A stretch of 64,000 nt of DNA from Pirellulales bacterium (GCA_018401745.1 JAGYJY010000010.1:96443-160442); one strand, 5' to 3'; numbered from the stretch's first letter, positions 56,024 to 64,000 are shown. Numbers and translations: made by a program. Notes: generated by a model from the letters alone, not told the origin.

Positions 56024-57553
56024 GTAACCGTTCACAGCCCGGGTTGATTTGAGGGCTGAAACTGGGCTTTTCGCGGCAGGCGATTTTGGCGACACCAATG
56101 GCATGTCGCTGGAAATCACAGAAGAGCAGATCGCGAGTTGGCCGCCGGAGGCTCAGGCGGTCGTTCGCCTGTTGATGGCGGAAATCACGGCTCTTCGGCT
56201 AGAAGTTGCAGAACTTCGGGCCGAAAACGTTGACTTGAAGAACCGGCTTGAGCGGTACGAAGGCCCAAAGACGCCGCAGAACTCGTCGCTGCCGCCGAGC
56301 ACCCAGCATCCGCATGCGGCACGCCGCCGCAGGACTGCGTCGAAGCGGAAGCAAGGCGGGCAGCCGGGCCATCGCAAATACGAGCGACCTCTGATCCCAA
56401 CCGAAGAGTGCGACGCGACCAAGGTCCTGAAGCCGCGGAAGTGCCGACGGTGCGGGACGGGCCTGTCGGGCGTCGATTCGGCCCCTCTTCGGCATCAGGT
56501 CTGGGAGTTGCCCAAGATCAAGCCGCACATCACCGAATACCAACGACACCGCCTCAAGTGCCCGTGCTGCAGTCAGACGACCTGCGCCGCCTTGCCGGAA
56601 GGTGTGCCCTCGGGGCAGTCGGGGCCTCGTCTGATGGCCTTCACTGCGCTGTTGATGGCGTACTTCCGGCAGAGCAAGCGTCGCACGTCGTTGTTCCTCG
56701 GAGATCTTCTGGGCCAGCGGTGCTCCCCTGCCCTGACGGTGAAGATCCAGAACGAGGTCAGCAGGGCCTTGGAGCACCCGTACCAGGAGCTTCGCGACGC
56801 GCTCCCCGGCGAGGATCGCGTCTTTATGGACGAGTCGCCGACGAAACAAGCGGGGCAACGAGCCTGGCTGTGGGCGGTGGTGACTCCGTTGTATGCGGTG
56901 GATTCCATCTTCATGAGCCGTGCTGGCACGGCCGTCGACACGCTGCTCGGCAGTGAGTTCAGCGGATTCGTGAACTGTGACCGAGCCAAGATGTACTGGC
57001 GAGTAGAAAACCTTCAGTGGTGCTGGTCGCACCTCAAACGCGACTTTCAAGCCCTGATCGACAGCCCTGACCCCCAGGCCAAGCGGCTCGGCCATGACCT
57101 CATGCGGCATGTGACGGCTCTTTTCAAACACTGGCGGGCCTATCACAAAGGCCGAATCTCCCGCAGGGCATTCCGGTGCCGAATGGCACCGGTGCGCGCC
57201 AAGATCGATGCGCTCCTGCTGCGCGGCGCCTGTTCTGGCAACAAGCGGTTCGCAGGCATGTGCAACGAGCTCTACTCGCACCGAAAGAGGCTCTGGGCGT
57301 TCGTTGACCACAAAAGCATCGAGCCGACCAACAACACTGCCGAACGAGCGCTTCGTCATGCAGTGATCTGGCGGAAGACGTCGTTCGGCACCCAGAGTAT
57401 GCAGGGCAGCCTCTTCGTCGAACGCATGCTGACCGTTATTGAGACCTGCCGGCTTCAGAAACGCAGCGTGTTCGACTACGTCACAAAGGCGGTCGAGGCC
57501 CGCGTCGCCAAGCAACCCGCGCCATCGCTGTTGCCCGGGGTGTGAACGGTTAC
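56024..57553 (+). mobile_element. IS66-type insertion sequence, 1.53 kb
   Basis: The ends GTAACCGTTCACAGCCCGGG (56024-56043) and the inverted end at 57534-57553 match at 19 of 20 bp. It carries one transposase gene and no TnpA/TnpB accessory genes. No 8-bp target duplication is visible. It cuts the DUF6878-like gene on the minus strand. Confidence 0.88.
56103..57545 (+). CDS. IS66-family transposase (TnpC-like)
   Basis: 480 residues from ATG 56103. A coiled-coil (LRLEVAELRAENVDLKNRLERYEG) is followed by the Lys/Arg-rich region, zinc-finger CRRCG and CPCC, then DDE parts: FMDESPTKQAG, FVNCDRAKMYW and the late SIEPTNNTAERALRHAVIWRK with the Glu. An ATG at 56049 lies within the same frame but would start before the usual leader. 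Confidence 0.92.
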   Translation: MSLEITEEQIASWPPEAQAVVRLLMAEITALRLEVAELRAENVDLKNRLERYEGPKTPQNSSLPPSTQHPHAARRRRTASKRKQGGQPGHRKYERPLIPTEECDATKVLKPRKCRRCGTGLSGVDSAPLRHQVWELPKIKPHITEYQRHRLKCPCCSQTTCAALPEGVPSGQSGPRLMAFTALLMAYFRQSKRRTSLFLGDLLGQRCSPALTVKIQNEVSRALEHPYQELRDALPGEDRVFMDESPTKQAGQRAWLWAVVTPLYAVDSIFMSRAGTAVDTLLGSEFSGFVNCDRAKMYWRVENLQWCWSHLKRDFQALIDSPDPQAKRLGHDLMRHVTALFKHWRAYHKGRISRRAFRCRMAPVRAKIDALLLRGACSGNKRFAGMCNELYSHRKRLWAFVDHKSIEPTNNTAERALRHAVIWRKTSFGTQSMQGSLFVERMLTVIETCRLQKRSVFDYVTKAVEARVAKQPAPSLLPGV

Positions 57554-57953
57554 CTGACGGGACATCCAGCGTGAGCGTGCCCTGGCCGCCGTCGTCAGGC
57601 TCGAAGCCCTCGGGCAGGAACTCGTACAGGCATGCTTCCAGGGCCTCGACGGTTTCCTGCGGCAGCTTCGTGCGTTCGACTCGCTGGCCGGCTGCATCGC
57701 GGTACTGCAGGCCGTCGATCGCTCCTGAGTCGCCGTAGCCCGAGTAGCTTGCTTCGATGTTGGTGACTCGGTGCTTTTTCAGCACTGGAATGACCTCTGT
57801 GCGAAGTCGGGTGCGGGCCCATTCAAGACTGGTTTCAGCGGCCCGTGCGTAGCCGAAGAGGATCTCATGCAGTTCGTTGTCGAGATCAGCGGCAGTCCTG
57901 GGCGGTACTGGCTGGGGGTCCCTGGTGTTGTGAGCGGCTTTCTTTCGGGACAT
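57554..57953 (-). pseudogene. DUF6878-like gene truncated by IS66
   Basis: The first 133 residues (MSRKKAAHNTRDPQPVPP, then IEASYSGYGDSGAIDGLQYRD and EFLPEGFEPDDGGQGTLTLDV) match the gene at 59981 (DSGYGSESSIDSI, FLPEGCEHNEGGQGDLFIDV). The last 20 or so residues are removed by the IS66 element; a plausible tail (YAETNASEYHF) appears beyond the left end of the element near 55990-56023, without a clean stop. Confidence 0.72.
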
Positions 57954-58197
57954 GGTTGGGGCTCATCGTGTTTGTAGGGGTGGACAGGCCGAGGTGATGG
58001 CCGTGGGGACTGGAAGGGCATGGGAGAACACACATGCGGGCGGGCGGAAGGCGGATTATGGTTTCGTATCCACCTTCAACGCCCGCCCGCTGTTTGGCTG
58101 GGCTCGCTGTGTTTGGCTGGGATTTGGGCTGGGGTTTGGGTTACGAGTTTTTCTGCCGCAGGATTCACGACCTTATTGCAAAAATTTCTCTCGGGGC

Positions 58198-58225
58198 TTG
58201 ACACGGCGATTTCAGCTGGTAAGCT
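58198..58225 (+). promoter_or_regulatory. Sigma-70-type promoter candidate
   Basis: TTGACA (58198-58203), 16-bp spacer, TAAGCT (58220-58225). The nearest + gene starts 930 bp further on, so it may serve an unknown RNA. Confidence 0.3.
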
Positions 58226-58637
58226 TAAAGTGGTTTGGGGTTTCCGCAATCTTTTTTTGTGAGTAGATCGCGGCGGTGTGGAGCAAAGGCTTTCGGATTT
58301 GTTTCCGAGCCATTGTTTCGTACCTTCTGAAAGGGCAGCTACTGACCTCGTGCGACCGCCTTTGCGGGTAGGACGTCTTCGAACGATCCGTGATGGATTG
58401 TTCGGATGTTTTTGCACTTGAGGAAGTTAGGCTGCCGTCTTCCTTGCATCGGCTCTCTGCCGGGGTCCCGTTCGTCGTTTTTGGGATCGCTCTGTATACG
58501 CAGGGGGCGTGCCTGTGCTTTTACAACTCATCCGCGCGGCGGGCGACGGGGTCGCGTGCGGCCATCGGCCGACTCGTCGGCTTCCGTTCCTTGAGCCGCG
58601 GGCTCGCTGCCCGCTGCAACACGGCGTTCCAATAGCG

Positions 58638-59087
58638 TCACTCAGACCGCCGCAATTTCGTCGCAAAGTGTTCGCCCAACGACAGACGCTCTACGACGAG
58701 CACGAGCGTCTCCGCAAACAGTCGAGGTATCTCAGTTGCGGTTTCGCGAGAGATTGCTCCCCACCAGGCCGCCACGGACTGTTCGCCGTGCTTCAGCCGT
58801 TTCAGCGTGGTAGTCCGCTGGTCACGCGGGATAGTCCTCCAGAGCGGAGCAGCACATTTCGCCGCGTGATCTCCCTCCATCACGGACCTCCTGACATCTG
58901 GGCCCGACCACCTGATCGGTGTCCAGATGAGAGGTCTGCGAACCGAGCGGCGGCACCTTCGCGGACGACTCAGCATCGCCTTCGAGTGCCGCGACATTCC
59001 AGTCTCAGGCCCTGCGGTAGTCCCGACGACGACGCCATCGGTCACGGTCATCGGTGACCGTGTCGGACGCCAATCCACATCCAACAT
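58638..59087 (-). CDS. Hypothetical protein, weakly supported
   Basis: 149-residue ORF. The last 70 residues (LWRTIPRDQRTTTLKRLKHG, then WWGAISRETATEIPRLFAETLVLVVERLSLGEHFATKLR) look like a helical protein; the first half looks random. May be a fragment with a false start. No family recognised. Confidence 0.3.
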   Translation of the reverse strand: MLDVDWRPTRSPMTVTDGVVVGTTAGPETGMSRHSKAMLSRPRRCRRSVRRPLIWTPIRWSGPDVRRSVMEGDHAAKCAAPLWRTIPRDQRTTTLKRLKHGEQSVAAWWGAISRETATEIPRLFAETLVLVVERLSLGEHFATKLRRSE

Positions 59088-59155
59088 CAGCTTTCTTCTT
59101 TGCGTTCACGTTTTGAAATTCACGGGTTCATTTTCATTCCTATAAGAGGTGCCCC

Positions 59156-59950
59156 ATGCGAGTGACGAGCTTTGCGTTTGCGTTTATCGCCGTGTTTGTC
59201 TCCTTTTTTACGTCAGGCCTCGTGGGCGAGGCTCGCGGTCAGGGCTTCGTGCAGCAGTGGACGACAACGTCTCAGCCGGATTGGACTCTGGGGACTGTTC
59301 CGAATGGAAGCTCAGCGACGGCGGCGATCACAGCCGGGAGCCCCGGGCTTCTCACGCTCGAGTCGACGACCGGCGTGTTGTCTGGCGGCGCGGCTGCTGC
59401 CGTTTACTTCAACTCGGCAGTCTCCTTCACGGCCAGCGGTACCAGAGTGCAGGCCGTGATCAATCCCAACGCAATCTCAACGACGAATCGAAACGTGGGT
59501 ATTTTGGCCTACTTCGATCCGGTCGGCCTCAACGGATATGGACTGACGATCGACTATGACAATGGTGACCTTGATCTGTCTCGACTCACGAGTGGCGAAG
59601 CGAGCGTGATCGGATCCGGAGTGATTCCCTCGTTTTCCGCGACGACAACGTATGAGATCAGCCTGGTGATTTCCAACTCATTACTGACGGCAACGGCGTC
59701 GAGCGGCGGCTCGTCGCTGCTGGATTTTTCAGCGAACGACTCCACCTACACGACTGGTTTCGCGGGCGTCATCGTAAACCGTGACCTCGAAGACGCAACG
59801 CTCAGGGGTAGCTTCGGCACCGTGACGGCAGCCGTGCCCGAGCCGTCGACGATGGCCCTGGCATCGATGGGACTTGTTGCCGTGGCCGCTGCGGCCCGCT
59901 ATCGAAGGCGGACGTCGGCTCGCGGGCGGTCAAGCGTGTGCGGCGAATGA
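59156..59950 (+). CDS. PEP-CTERM sorting-signal protein
   Basis: 264 residues: signal peptide (FAFAFIAVFVSFFTSGLVGEARG), beta-rich Ser/Thr body resembling a lectin-like jelly roll (AYFDPVGLNGYGLTIDYDNGDL), and the sorting signal VPEPSTMALASMGLVAVAAAARYRRR. Surface anchoring by an exosortase is expected. AGAGGT precedes the start. Confidence 0.85.
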   Translation: MRVTSFAFAFIAVFVSFFTSGLVGEARGQGFVQQWTTTSQPDWTLGTVPNGSSATAAITAGSPGLLTLESTTGVLSGGAAAAVYFNSAVSFTASGTRVQAVINPNAISTTNRNVGILAYFDPVGLNGYGLTIDYDNGDLDLSRLTSGEASVIGSGVIPSFSATTTYEISLVISNSLLTATASSGGSSLLDFSANDSTYTTGFAGVIVNRDLEDATLRGSFGTVTAAVPEPSTMALASMGLVAVAAAARYRRRTSARGRSSVCGE

Positions 59951-59980
59951 TCGCCTCTACAGGGCGATCCAGCACGGCCT

Positions 59981-60385
59981 TCAGCATTGATAGCGGTAGG
60001 TGCGTTCCGTCGTAGCGATGTAGTTCTCTTCGTGCTCAACCGTGATAGTGCCGGCCTGAACATCGATGAAGAGATCACCCTGGCCGCCCTCGTTGTGCTC
60101 ACATCCCTCGGGCAGGAACTCGGAGCACACACTTCGAAGCCGGGCAACGAGCGGTTCCTTGTCCGGGTCGTAAGCCATAGGGGAACCAGTAGCGTCCAGA
60201 AATGAGATGCTGTCGATGGAGCTTTCGCTGCCGTAGCCCGAGTCATCAACAGCGACGCGAGCAACACCATAGCGGACGAGAGCCGGGAGGATTTTCTTGA
60301 CGAGTATGGCCTTGGTGGATGCCGGGAAGGTCATCTCGAGTACCTGCTGCTTCAAGACCTGTTCCTTGGCACGGCTCGTTGGCAT
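59981..60385 (-). CDS. DUF6878-like small protein
   Basis: 134 residues from ATG 60385 (AAGGAA before it). DDSGYGSESSIDSISF and FLPEGCEHNEGGQGDLFIDVQAGTITVEHEENYI match the truncated gene at 57554. It stands near DUF2997 and DUF1257 genes on the same strand, an association seen in several bacteria. Function unknown. Confidence 0.75.
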   Translation of the reverse strand: MPTSRAKEQVLKQQVLEMTFPASTKAILVKKILPALVRYGVARVAVDDSGYGSESSIDSISFLDATGSPMAYDPDKEPLVARLRSVCSEFLPEGCEHNEGGQGDLFIDVQAGTITVEHEENYIATTERTYRYQC

Positions 60386-60656
60386 GACAGAGAGTTCCTT
60401 TTTCGACGTGACAGGTGGTTGATTCCTGGACAACACAGCAGGTGGCAGGCAGCGACGCCGAGGGGAGTGCGTCCAAGCCCTGTCGAAACGTGACTTGTCT
60501 CGCTCGCCCAGTACATCGCGACCACTGCTGCCTACCTGCCCTCAGTATCGCAAACCAGGGCCCTCTCGATGGTCGCCGTTGGTCCTAAGAATCCCGTGAA
60601 TCCGAGGAGGCTGAGGGTTATGTGGTCGGTAATCATCAGGCCTCGTTCGTCAGTTG
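60386..60656. other. Spacer before the DUF2997 gene
   Basis: About 270 bp. Only a 34-codon minus-strand ORF (starting MITDHITLSLLG) is seen; no support for it. Confidence 0.4.
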
Positions 60657-60871
60657 CTACGTGCCCTGCCTGATCTGCTCGCCGGTGCTCGCCTGCTGGA
60701 AATACCGCGGCAGCAGGCTTTCCCGGCCGATTGTTCCCAGGGCCTGCTCGATGAAACGACTGGCGTCCCTGCATAAGAGCCCGTGTAGCCGGTGGTCTTC
60801 ACGCTCACGCCGCCTTCCGGACTGACAGTGATCTCGATACTCTTGCTGGTGGGTGTTGCGGGCATGTTCAT
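60657..60871 (-). pseudogene. DUF2997 protein, frameshifted
   Basis: The first frame gives SIEITVSPEGGVSVKTTGYTGS and the next frame continues CRDASRFIEQALGTIGRES, both typical of DUF2997 (about 70 residues). The break is near 60774. Its ATG overlaps the DUF1257 stop by one base (TGATG). Confidence 0.72.
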
Positions 60872-61239
60872 CAGGCGGCACCTCCCACGCGAACGGTGAC
60901 CTTGATCGAGCCGTCTTCGAGGTGGGTTTCAAAGCACGTGTGGCCTTTCTTACGGGCCTCGAGCTTGGCCTTCTCGACGGCGTAGCCCTGCAGGAACCGG
61001 TTGAGCTCCCGCTGCTCGCCCCAGTGGCCGTTGTAGTTGTCGTAGGAGAGCCTGCCGGTCTTGAGCTCGCAGACCAGTGGATACCGCCAGTCAGGCAGGT
61101 CAACACACAGGCCGGCGGCAGATGCAGAGAAGAGCTTGGCGATACGGAGGGTGGGCTGTGGAAGCTTGAGGCGAGAACAGGCAGCAAGGACCGCCTGCTC
61201 ATCGCGGACTTCGGTCTTGATTTCGACGATGTGGCTCAT
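60871..61239 (-). CDS. DUF1257 (Ycf35-like) protein
   Basis: 122 residues from ATG 61239. MSHIVEIKTEVRD, then AKLFSASAAGLCVDLPDWRYPLV, YDNYNGHWGEQRELNRFLQGYAVEKAKLEARKKGH and DGSIKVTV are the complete DUF1257 pattern, shared with plastid Ycf35. Coupled to the DUF2997 gene. In other bacteria these sit beside an AAA ATPase, not seen here. Confidence 0.88.
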   Translation of the reverse strand: MSHIVEIKTEVRDEQAVLAACSRLKLPQPTLRIAKLFSASAAGLCVDLPDWRYPLVCELKTGRLSYDNYNGHWGEQRELNRFLQGYAVEKAKLEARKKGHTCFETHLEDGSIKVTVRVGGAA

Positions 61240-61654
61240 GGCCGGACGTCTCCTTGGGTTGGCAGGAAAAAATGTGAGTCGGCAAGGGAAGTGGCCACTG
61301 AAGACCGACACCCTTGCCGGGATCGAAGAAGCCCTGCCCGCCACAACTGCCAGAGGACAGCGTGGAGCCACCAGCAGCGAGAGGCTGAGGCGGCGGCGCA
61401 GGAAGGCGGAAAAGAGCCAATCCGGCTACGGGCAACCCCGCAGAGCTAAGAGCTCCCTCAATCAATAATGACGCGTTTTGGGCAGGGATTTAGGCGGAAG
61501 CCTCAAGAGTCGTGGCGGGGACCGTCTCTGCGTTCCTTGTGACGGGCCCGTCGAAGTTGCGGTCACTCCGCATACCCACCCCGTCGCCCCGTCAATAGAA
61601 TCATGGTGTCGTCGGTATGCGGCGTTTCTTCTTCTCTCTCGTGCGGTGCCTCTG
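61240..61654. other. Intergenic, 415 bp
   Basis: No gene or repeat seen. It should contain the promoter of the DUF1257-DUF2997 pair and of the antitoxin remnant at 61655. Confidence 0.5.
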
Positions 61655-61852
61655 ATGACAACCATCAAGATTCCTCTGTCCGAAGAGCGAGTTGCCCAAC
61701 TACGGCTCTGGGCCGAAGGGGTTGGCTTGTCGCCTGAGTAGTTTCTGCGGCGGCGAGTTGAACAACTGCTTGATCGCCCTGACGAGCAGTTTCAGAAGGC
61801 TTTGGAATACTTGCTCAAGAAGAACGCAGAACTGTATCGGCGGCTCGCATGA
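61655..61852 (+). pseudogene. Antitoxin gene with in-frame amber stop
   Basis: MTTIKIPLSEERVAQLRLWAEG, then GLSPE, an in-frame TAG (61739-61741), and the same frame goes on FLRRRVEQLLDRPDEQFQKALEYLLKKNAELYRRLA to a TGA that overlaps the Doc ATG. A single base change would restore a 65-residue DNA-binding antitoxin. Either recently inactivated, a sequence error, or read through. Confidence 0.75.
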
Positions 61853-62001
61853 TTCGGTATTTGTCGCTCGAAGATGTGTTGGAGCTTCATCGCCTCGCCA
61901 TGCGACAGACCGGTGAGTTGAGTCGTGACGAGTTCGCGGGATGGGTTCGATCTTGGATGGGCCCATACAACGCCGCACCCGGCGTTGGAGTAGAGACGTG
62001 A
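61849..62001 (+). pseudogene. Truncated Doc (Fic-family) toxin
   Basis: MIRYLSLEDVLELHRLAMRQTG is the conserved start of death-on-curing proteins. The Fic core (HPFxDGN motif) is missing; the frame ends after 50 residues in foreign sequence. ATGA overlap with the antitoxin confirms the start. Confidence 0.78.
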
Positions 62002-62072
62002 TAGCGTCGCTACGCGGCATGCCGTTGACCCCGGGTGCCATCAAGGAGATTGAAGCCGCGACCTACATCCGC

Positions 62073-62284
62073 TGCACGTCAAGTTATGGCCCGAGTGGGG
62101 GAGGAGTTTCCGCTTGAGTGCCCGCGGTGTGGCGGTGACATTCGGCTGATCGCGTTCATCACGGAGCCGGGGCCGATCCGGAAGATCCTCACACACCTTG
62201 GCGAACCGCTCGAGCCGCCACCCGTCTCGCCCGCACGCGGCCCACCCGCCGACTGGGGCGAGCTCGTGCAGGCCCATGACGACC
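62073..62284 (+). mobile_element. IS91-like transposase remnant B
   Basis: EEFPLECPRCGGDIRLIAFI, then TEPGPIRKILTHLGEP and PPVSPARGPPADW: the zinc-finger and C-terminal part of an IS91-type transposase, uninterrupted here. It lies between the Doc fragment and hicB. Confidence 0.75.
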
Positions 62285-62287
62285 GGC

Positions 62288-62509
62288 TCACACGACCTCC
62301 TGCATGGGCCGCACCCGAGGCGGCGGTAGTTGCCGGCCAGACTGCTCGAAATGGGCGACAACCTCCTCGATGACTCGGGCGAGATCCGCGTACACACGCA
62401 CCGGATCATCGCCGTGAATACCGGAGATGAGGTCGGGGCATTTCCCAATGTAGGCTCCGTCCTCGTCGCTCCATTCGACCCATTTGTGGTAGGCGTCAGT
62501 CGTCTTCAT
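62288..62509 (-). CDS. hicB: HicB-family antitoxin
   Basis: 73 residues: YHKWVEWSDEDGAYIGKCPDLISGIHGDDP is the partial RNase H fold of HicB, with a short tail. Overlaps hicA by 14 bp. The C-terminal DNA-binding part is short or absent. Confidence 0.88.
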   Translation of the reverse strand: MKTTDAYHKWVEWSDEDGAYIGKCPDLISGIHGDDPVRVYADLARVIEEVVAHFEQSGRQLPPPRVRPMQEVV

Positions 62510-62702
62510 GAATGGCCTCCATCGCTTTCCGGATCTGTTTTTCCTGGTAAGGCTTGGCGTCGTCGCCCGATTGTCCGCTCAGCGTCAATGCCCCGCGATA
62601 TCGGTCATGAACGAACTTGCGGTGCGAACCCTTGCCGCCGGCAATTTCGGCGAAGCCATTGGCCAGCAAATCGGCAATGAGTTCACGGATCTTTCGTGGC
62701 AT
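62496..62702 (-). CDS. hicA: HicA-family mRNA interferase toxin
   Basis: 68 residues from ATG 62702. GKGSHRKFVH carries the catalytic His of HicA, followed by a dsRNA-binding-like fold and KPYQEKQIRKAMEAI. Toxin-first order is normal for hicAB. A longer ORF upstream is only the repeat read in frame. Confidence 0.9.
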   Translation of the reverse strand: MPRKIRELIADLLANGFAEIAGGKGSHRKFVHDRYRGALTLSGQSGDDAKPYQEKQIRKAMEAIHEDD

Positions 62703-62892
62703 GGGTGACGGTTCCCTGCGCCAGATGGCTTGCCATGAGTATATTGCGGCCCTCGTTGGTTCACGCCACCGGCAGGGTTGGAGGTGCCGGCTCGAACGGC
62801 CCCTGCTCTCGGCGTCAGGCCGGACCCCTGATGCCGACATGCCGAAAACCACCGCGGCAGGGGCGGGCGCGGCGTTTTGACCAATCCAACAT

Positions 62893-62972
62893 CGGACGGC
62901 CGACACGCCCAATCTCGCTGCTCAAGGACAGTCCGTCAGCCGGAAGACCGTTGCGGAAGTGCCATTGACCGG
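62893..62972. repeat. 88-bp junction repeat, copy 3 (80 bp)
   Basis: Same sequence as copies 1 and 2 with a few changes (AAGGACAG for ACGGGCAG). It joins directly to the truncated glucosidase 5' end at 62984. Confidence 0.88.
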
Positions 62973-62983
62973 GCTCTCCTTCA

Positions 62984-63261
62984 TTCCAAAGGGCGAGCGA
63001 AAAGGCGAGCCGGCACTGATGGTCGGCGATCCCGAGCAGGCCATCCTCGCCCCAGCGGTAGGCCCGGCTGCGAGCGTGCTCGTGGGGGAAGGATCGCCAC
63101 ACATCGCCGTCGGCCGAATAGTCTTCCCGCACCGTGCCCCACTGCCGCTCCGCGAGATACGGCCCCCAGAGTTTCCAGGGCCGGGGCGTGTGGCGGGAGT
63201 CAGCCAGCCGCTGCCCTTCGGCCGAGGCAGGCGGGGAAGAGGGGGCGTTGGGTTCGGCCAC
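62984..63261 (-). pseudogene. 5' fragment of the MGH1 glucosidase
   Basis: [19 protein letters not shown] onward equals the first 93 residues of the gene at 49948, then the frame passes into the 88-bp repeat and ends at 62815, giving a chimeric 148-residue ORF. Confidence 0.88.
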
Positions 63262-63807
63262 GGCATCAACTCAGCAGGTGGCGGCGAGTCGGTTCGCCGA
63301 ATCCGGAGCCGCCATGACCGCCGGCAGCATGCGAACTGCCCACAGCAACACGTGCGGATCCTATCATCGGGGCTTTGGGGAGCGGTAGCACGGCATTGTG
63401 CAGGGCGGCCCCCTTCTTGGATACCGTTTTGTGGCGAACCGCTCTGCCCCATAGGTAGTGTACGGCTGTTTCCTCAAGCCGTCCACCTCGCCGATCACGT
63501 CATCCCGCCGGTGCCCGTGCGGCAGTGGGTGATCTCGGTGACCGACGGCGTCTTCGTGCCGGCTGCTGGCGAAACAGGGTGTGATGCTCCGCCGGCATTC
63601 CTGCCGGCCCGACCGTCACGGCCGGCGGAGGAGTTTCCGCTTGAGTGCCCGCGGTGTGGCGGTGACATGCGGCTGATCGGGTTCATCTTGTTTTACCAGT
63701 GCGAGACCATCCCTGGCCTTCGCACTGTTGGCAACCTCCGGTTGCTACGGACATCCTGTCCGCGAGCCGGGGCCGATCCAGAAGATCCTCACACACCTTG
63801 GCGAACC
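62984..63807. repeat. 0.82-kb duplication, copy B
   Basis: Matches 52328-53150. It includes the first 93 codons of the glucosidase (63261 back to 62984, minus strand) as a 5' fragment. Confidence 0.9.
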
Positions 63808-63943
63808 GCTCGAGCCGCCACCCGTCTCGCCCGCACGGGGCCCACCCACCGACTGGGGCGAGCTCGTGCAGGCCCATGACGACCGGGCAATCTTTCAAGC
63901 GTCTCCCGACGAGCTGGCCGTGCTCGACATCCACAGCCTCTAA
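63470..63943 (+). mobile_element. IS91-like transposase remnant C
   Basis: Same parts as remnant A (LADHVIPPVPVRQWV, DGVF, FPLECPRCGGD) with the same 80-bp interruption, but with the true end: KILTHLGEPLEPPPVSPARG through to SPDELAVLDIHSL and the stop at 63943, the usual IS91 C-terminus. Confidence 0.75.
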
Positions 63944-64000
63944 CCGGCGTCGGACACGAGGCGTCGAAGCCCCGGACACGTCCGACTTGGACGCGGCCCG

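Larger units (their letters stand above)
57954..59155. other. 1.2-kb region with no sure gene
   Basis: Contains a promoter-like pair at 58198-58225 (+) and a weak minus-strand ORF (58638-59087). The base composition is visibly less GC-rich than elsewhere around 58080-58460, with T runs. Confidence 0.55.

Noticed and set aside
56199..57953. 584-codon minus-strand ORF across the IS66 element
   Set aside because: Only the part right of 57553 is real (DUF6878-like); the rest is antisense to the transposase.
53143..62972. Integron attC sites
   Set aside because: The 88-bp repeats lack the paired core sites (GTTRRRY) and internal symmetry of attC, and no integron integrase is present.

Overview
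The window is high-GC bacterial DNA with strong planctomycete character (Pirellulales-like, by inference). It has three PEP-CTERM sorted proteins, two DUF1559 proteins with prepilin-type N-termini, LutB/LutC, DUF6807 and UxaE-type sugar genes, lipid A genes (lpxD, lpxI) and lysine/alanine-rich tails. No tRNA, rRNA or CRISPR array was seen. Taxonomy is inferred from gene content only.

About 1-41 kb is ordinary chromosome, mostly compact gene strings with ATGA-type overlaps. It holds an exported esterase; a frameshifted adenine methylase; a CvpA-like and GspE/PilB-like pair; lutB-lutC-EVE-bioF-like-FMO; a large AsmA-like protein with mobA; and an oxidative sugar-catabolism locus at 15.2-24 kb. 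That locus has a DUF6807 protein, a 6PGDH-like dehydrogenase, an MFS carrier, a UxaE-like epimerase, a TIM-barrel isomerase, a FucU/RbsD mutarotase, an aldo-keto reductase, a fuconolactonase-like hydrolase and a Zn alcohol dehydrogenase. Then come an aspartate aminotransferase, a 48-residue lysine/alanine/valine repeat protein with a strong terminator, rlmM-like and birA, two paralogous beta-barrel-type exported proteins, a sigma-54 activator, GC-rich hairpin repeats, an exported methyltransferase, lpxI-lpxD, and a sigma-70 factor translationally coupled to an SDR.

About 38-46 kb looks like a metal-responsive surface module: a choice-of-anchor M PEP-CTERM protein (frameshifted), a second PEP-CTERM protein, a DUF1559 protein and a COG0523/CobW GTPase. 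TGCAA-N5-TTGCA palindromes lie upstream of the anchor protein and of the GTPase. A two-gene AbiEi/AbiEii-like toxin-antitoxin or phage-defence cassette sits between 42-bp perfect direct repeats at the 3' end of the GTPase gene.

About 46-64 kb is accessory DNA rich in rearrangements. It contains IS1380 and IS91 transposase fragments, an intact IS66-type element, a short inverted-repeat element, an 88-bp repeat found at several gene-truncation junctions, an 0.82-kb duplication, truncated genes (BtuF, PepSY, DUF3500, DUF6878, Doc) and several toxin-antitoxin modules (Phd-VapC, MazF/PemK, HicAB, a broken antitoxin-Doc pair). The complete genes among these are a nucleoside hydrolase, a HAD phosphatase, an MGH1-type glucosidase, a PEP-CTERM protein and a DUF6878/DUF2997/DUF1257 cluster.

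Several otherwise good genes carry single frameshifts (methylase, FMO, AsmA N-terminus, DUF6807, choice-of-anchor M, DUF2997). This may reflect draft-sequence errors as well as real decay.
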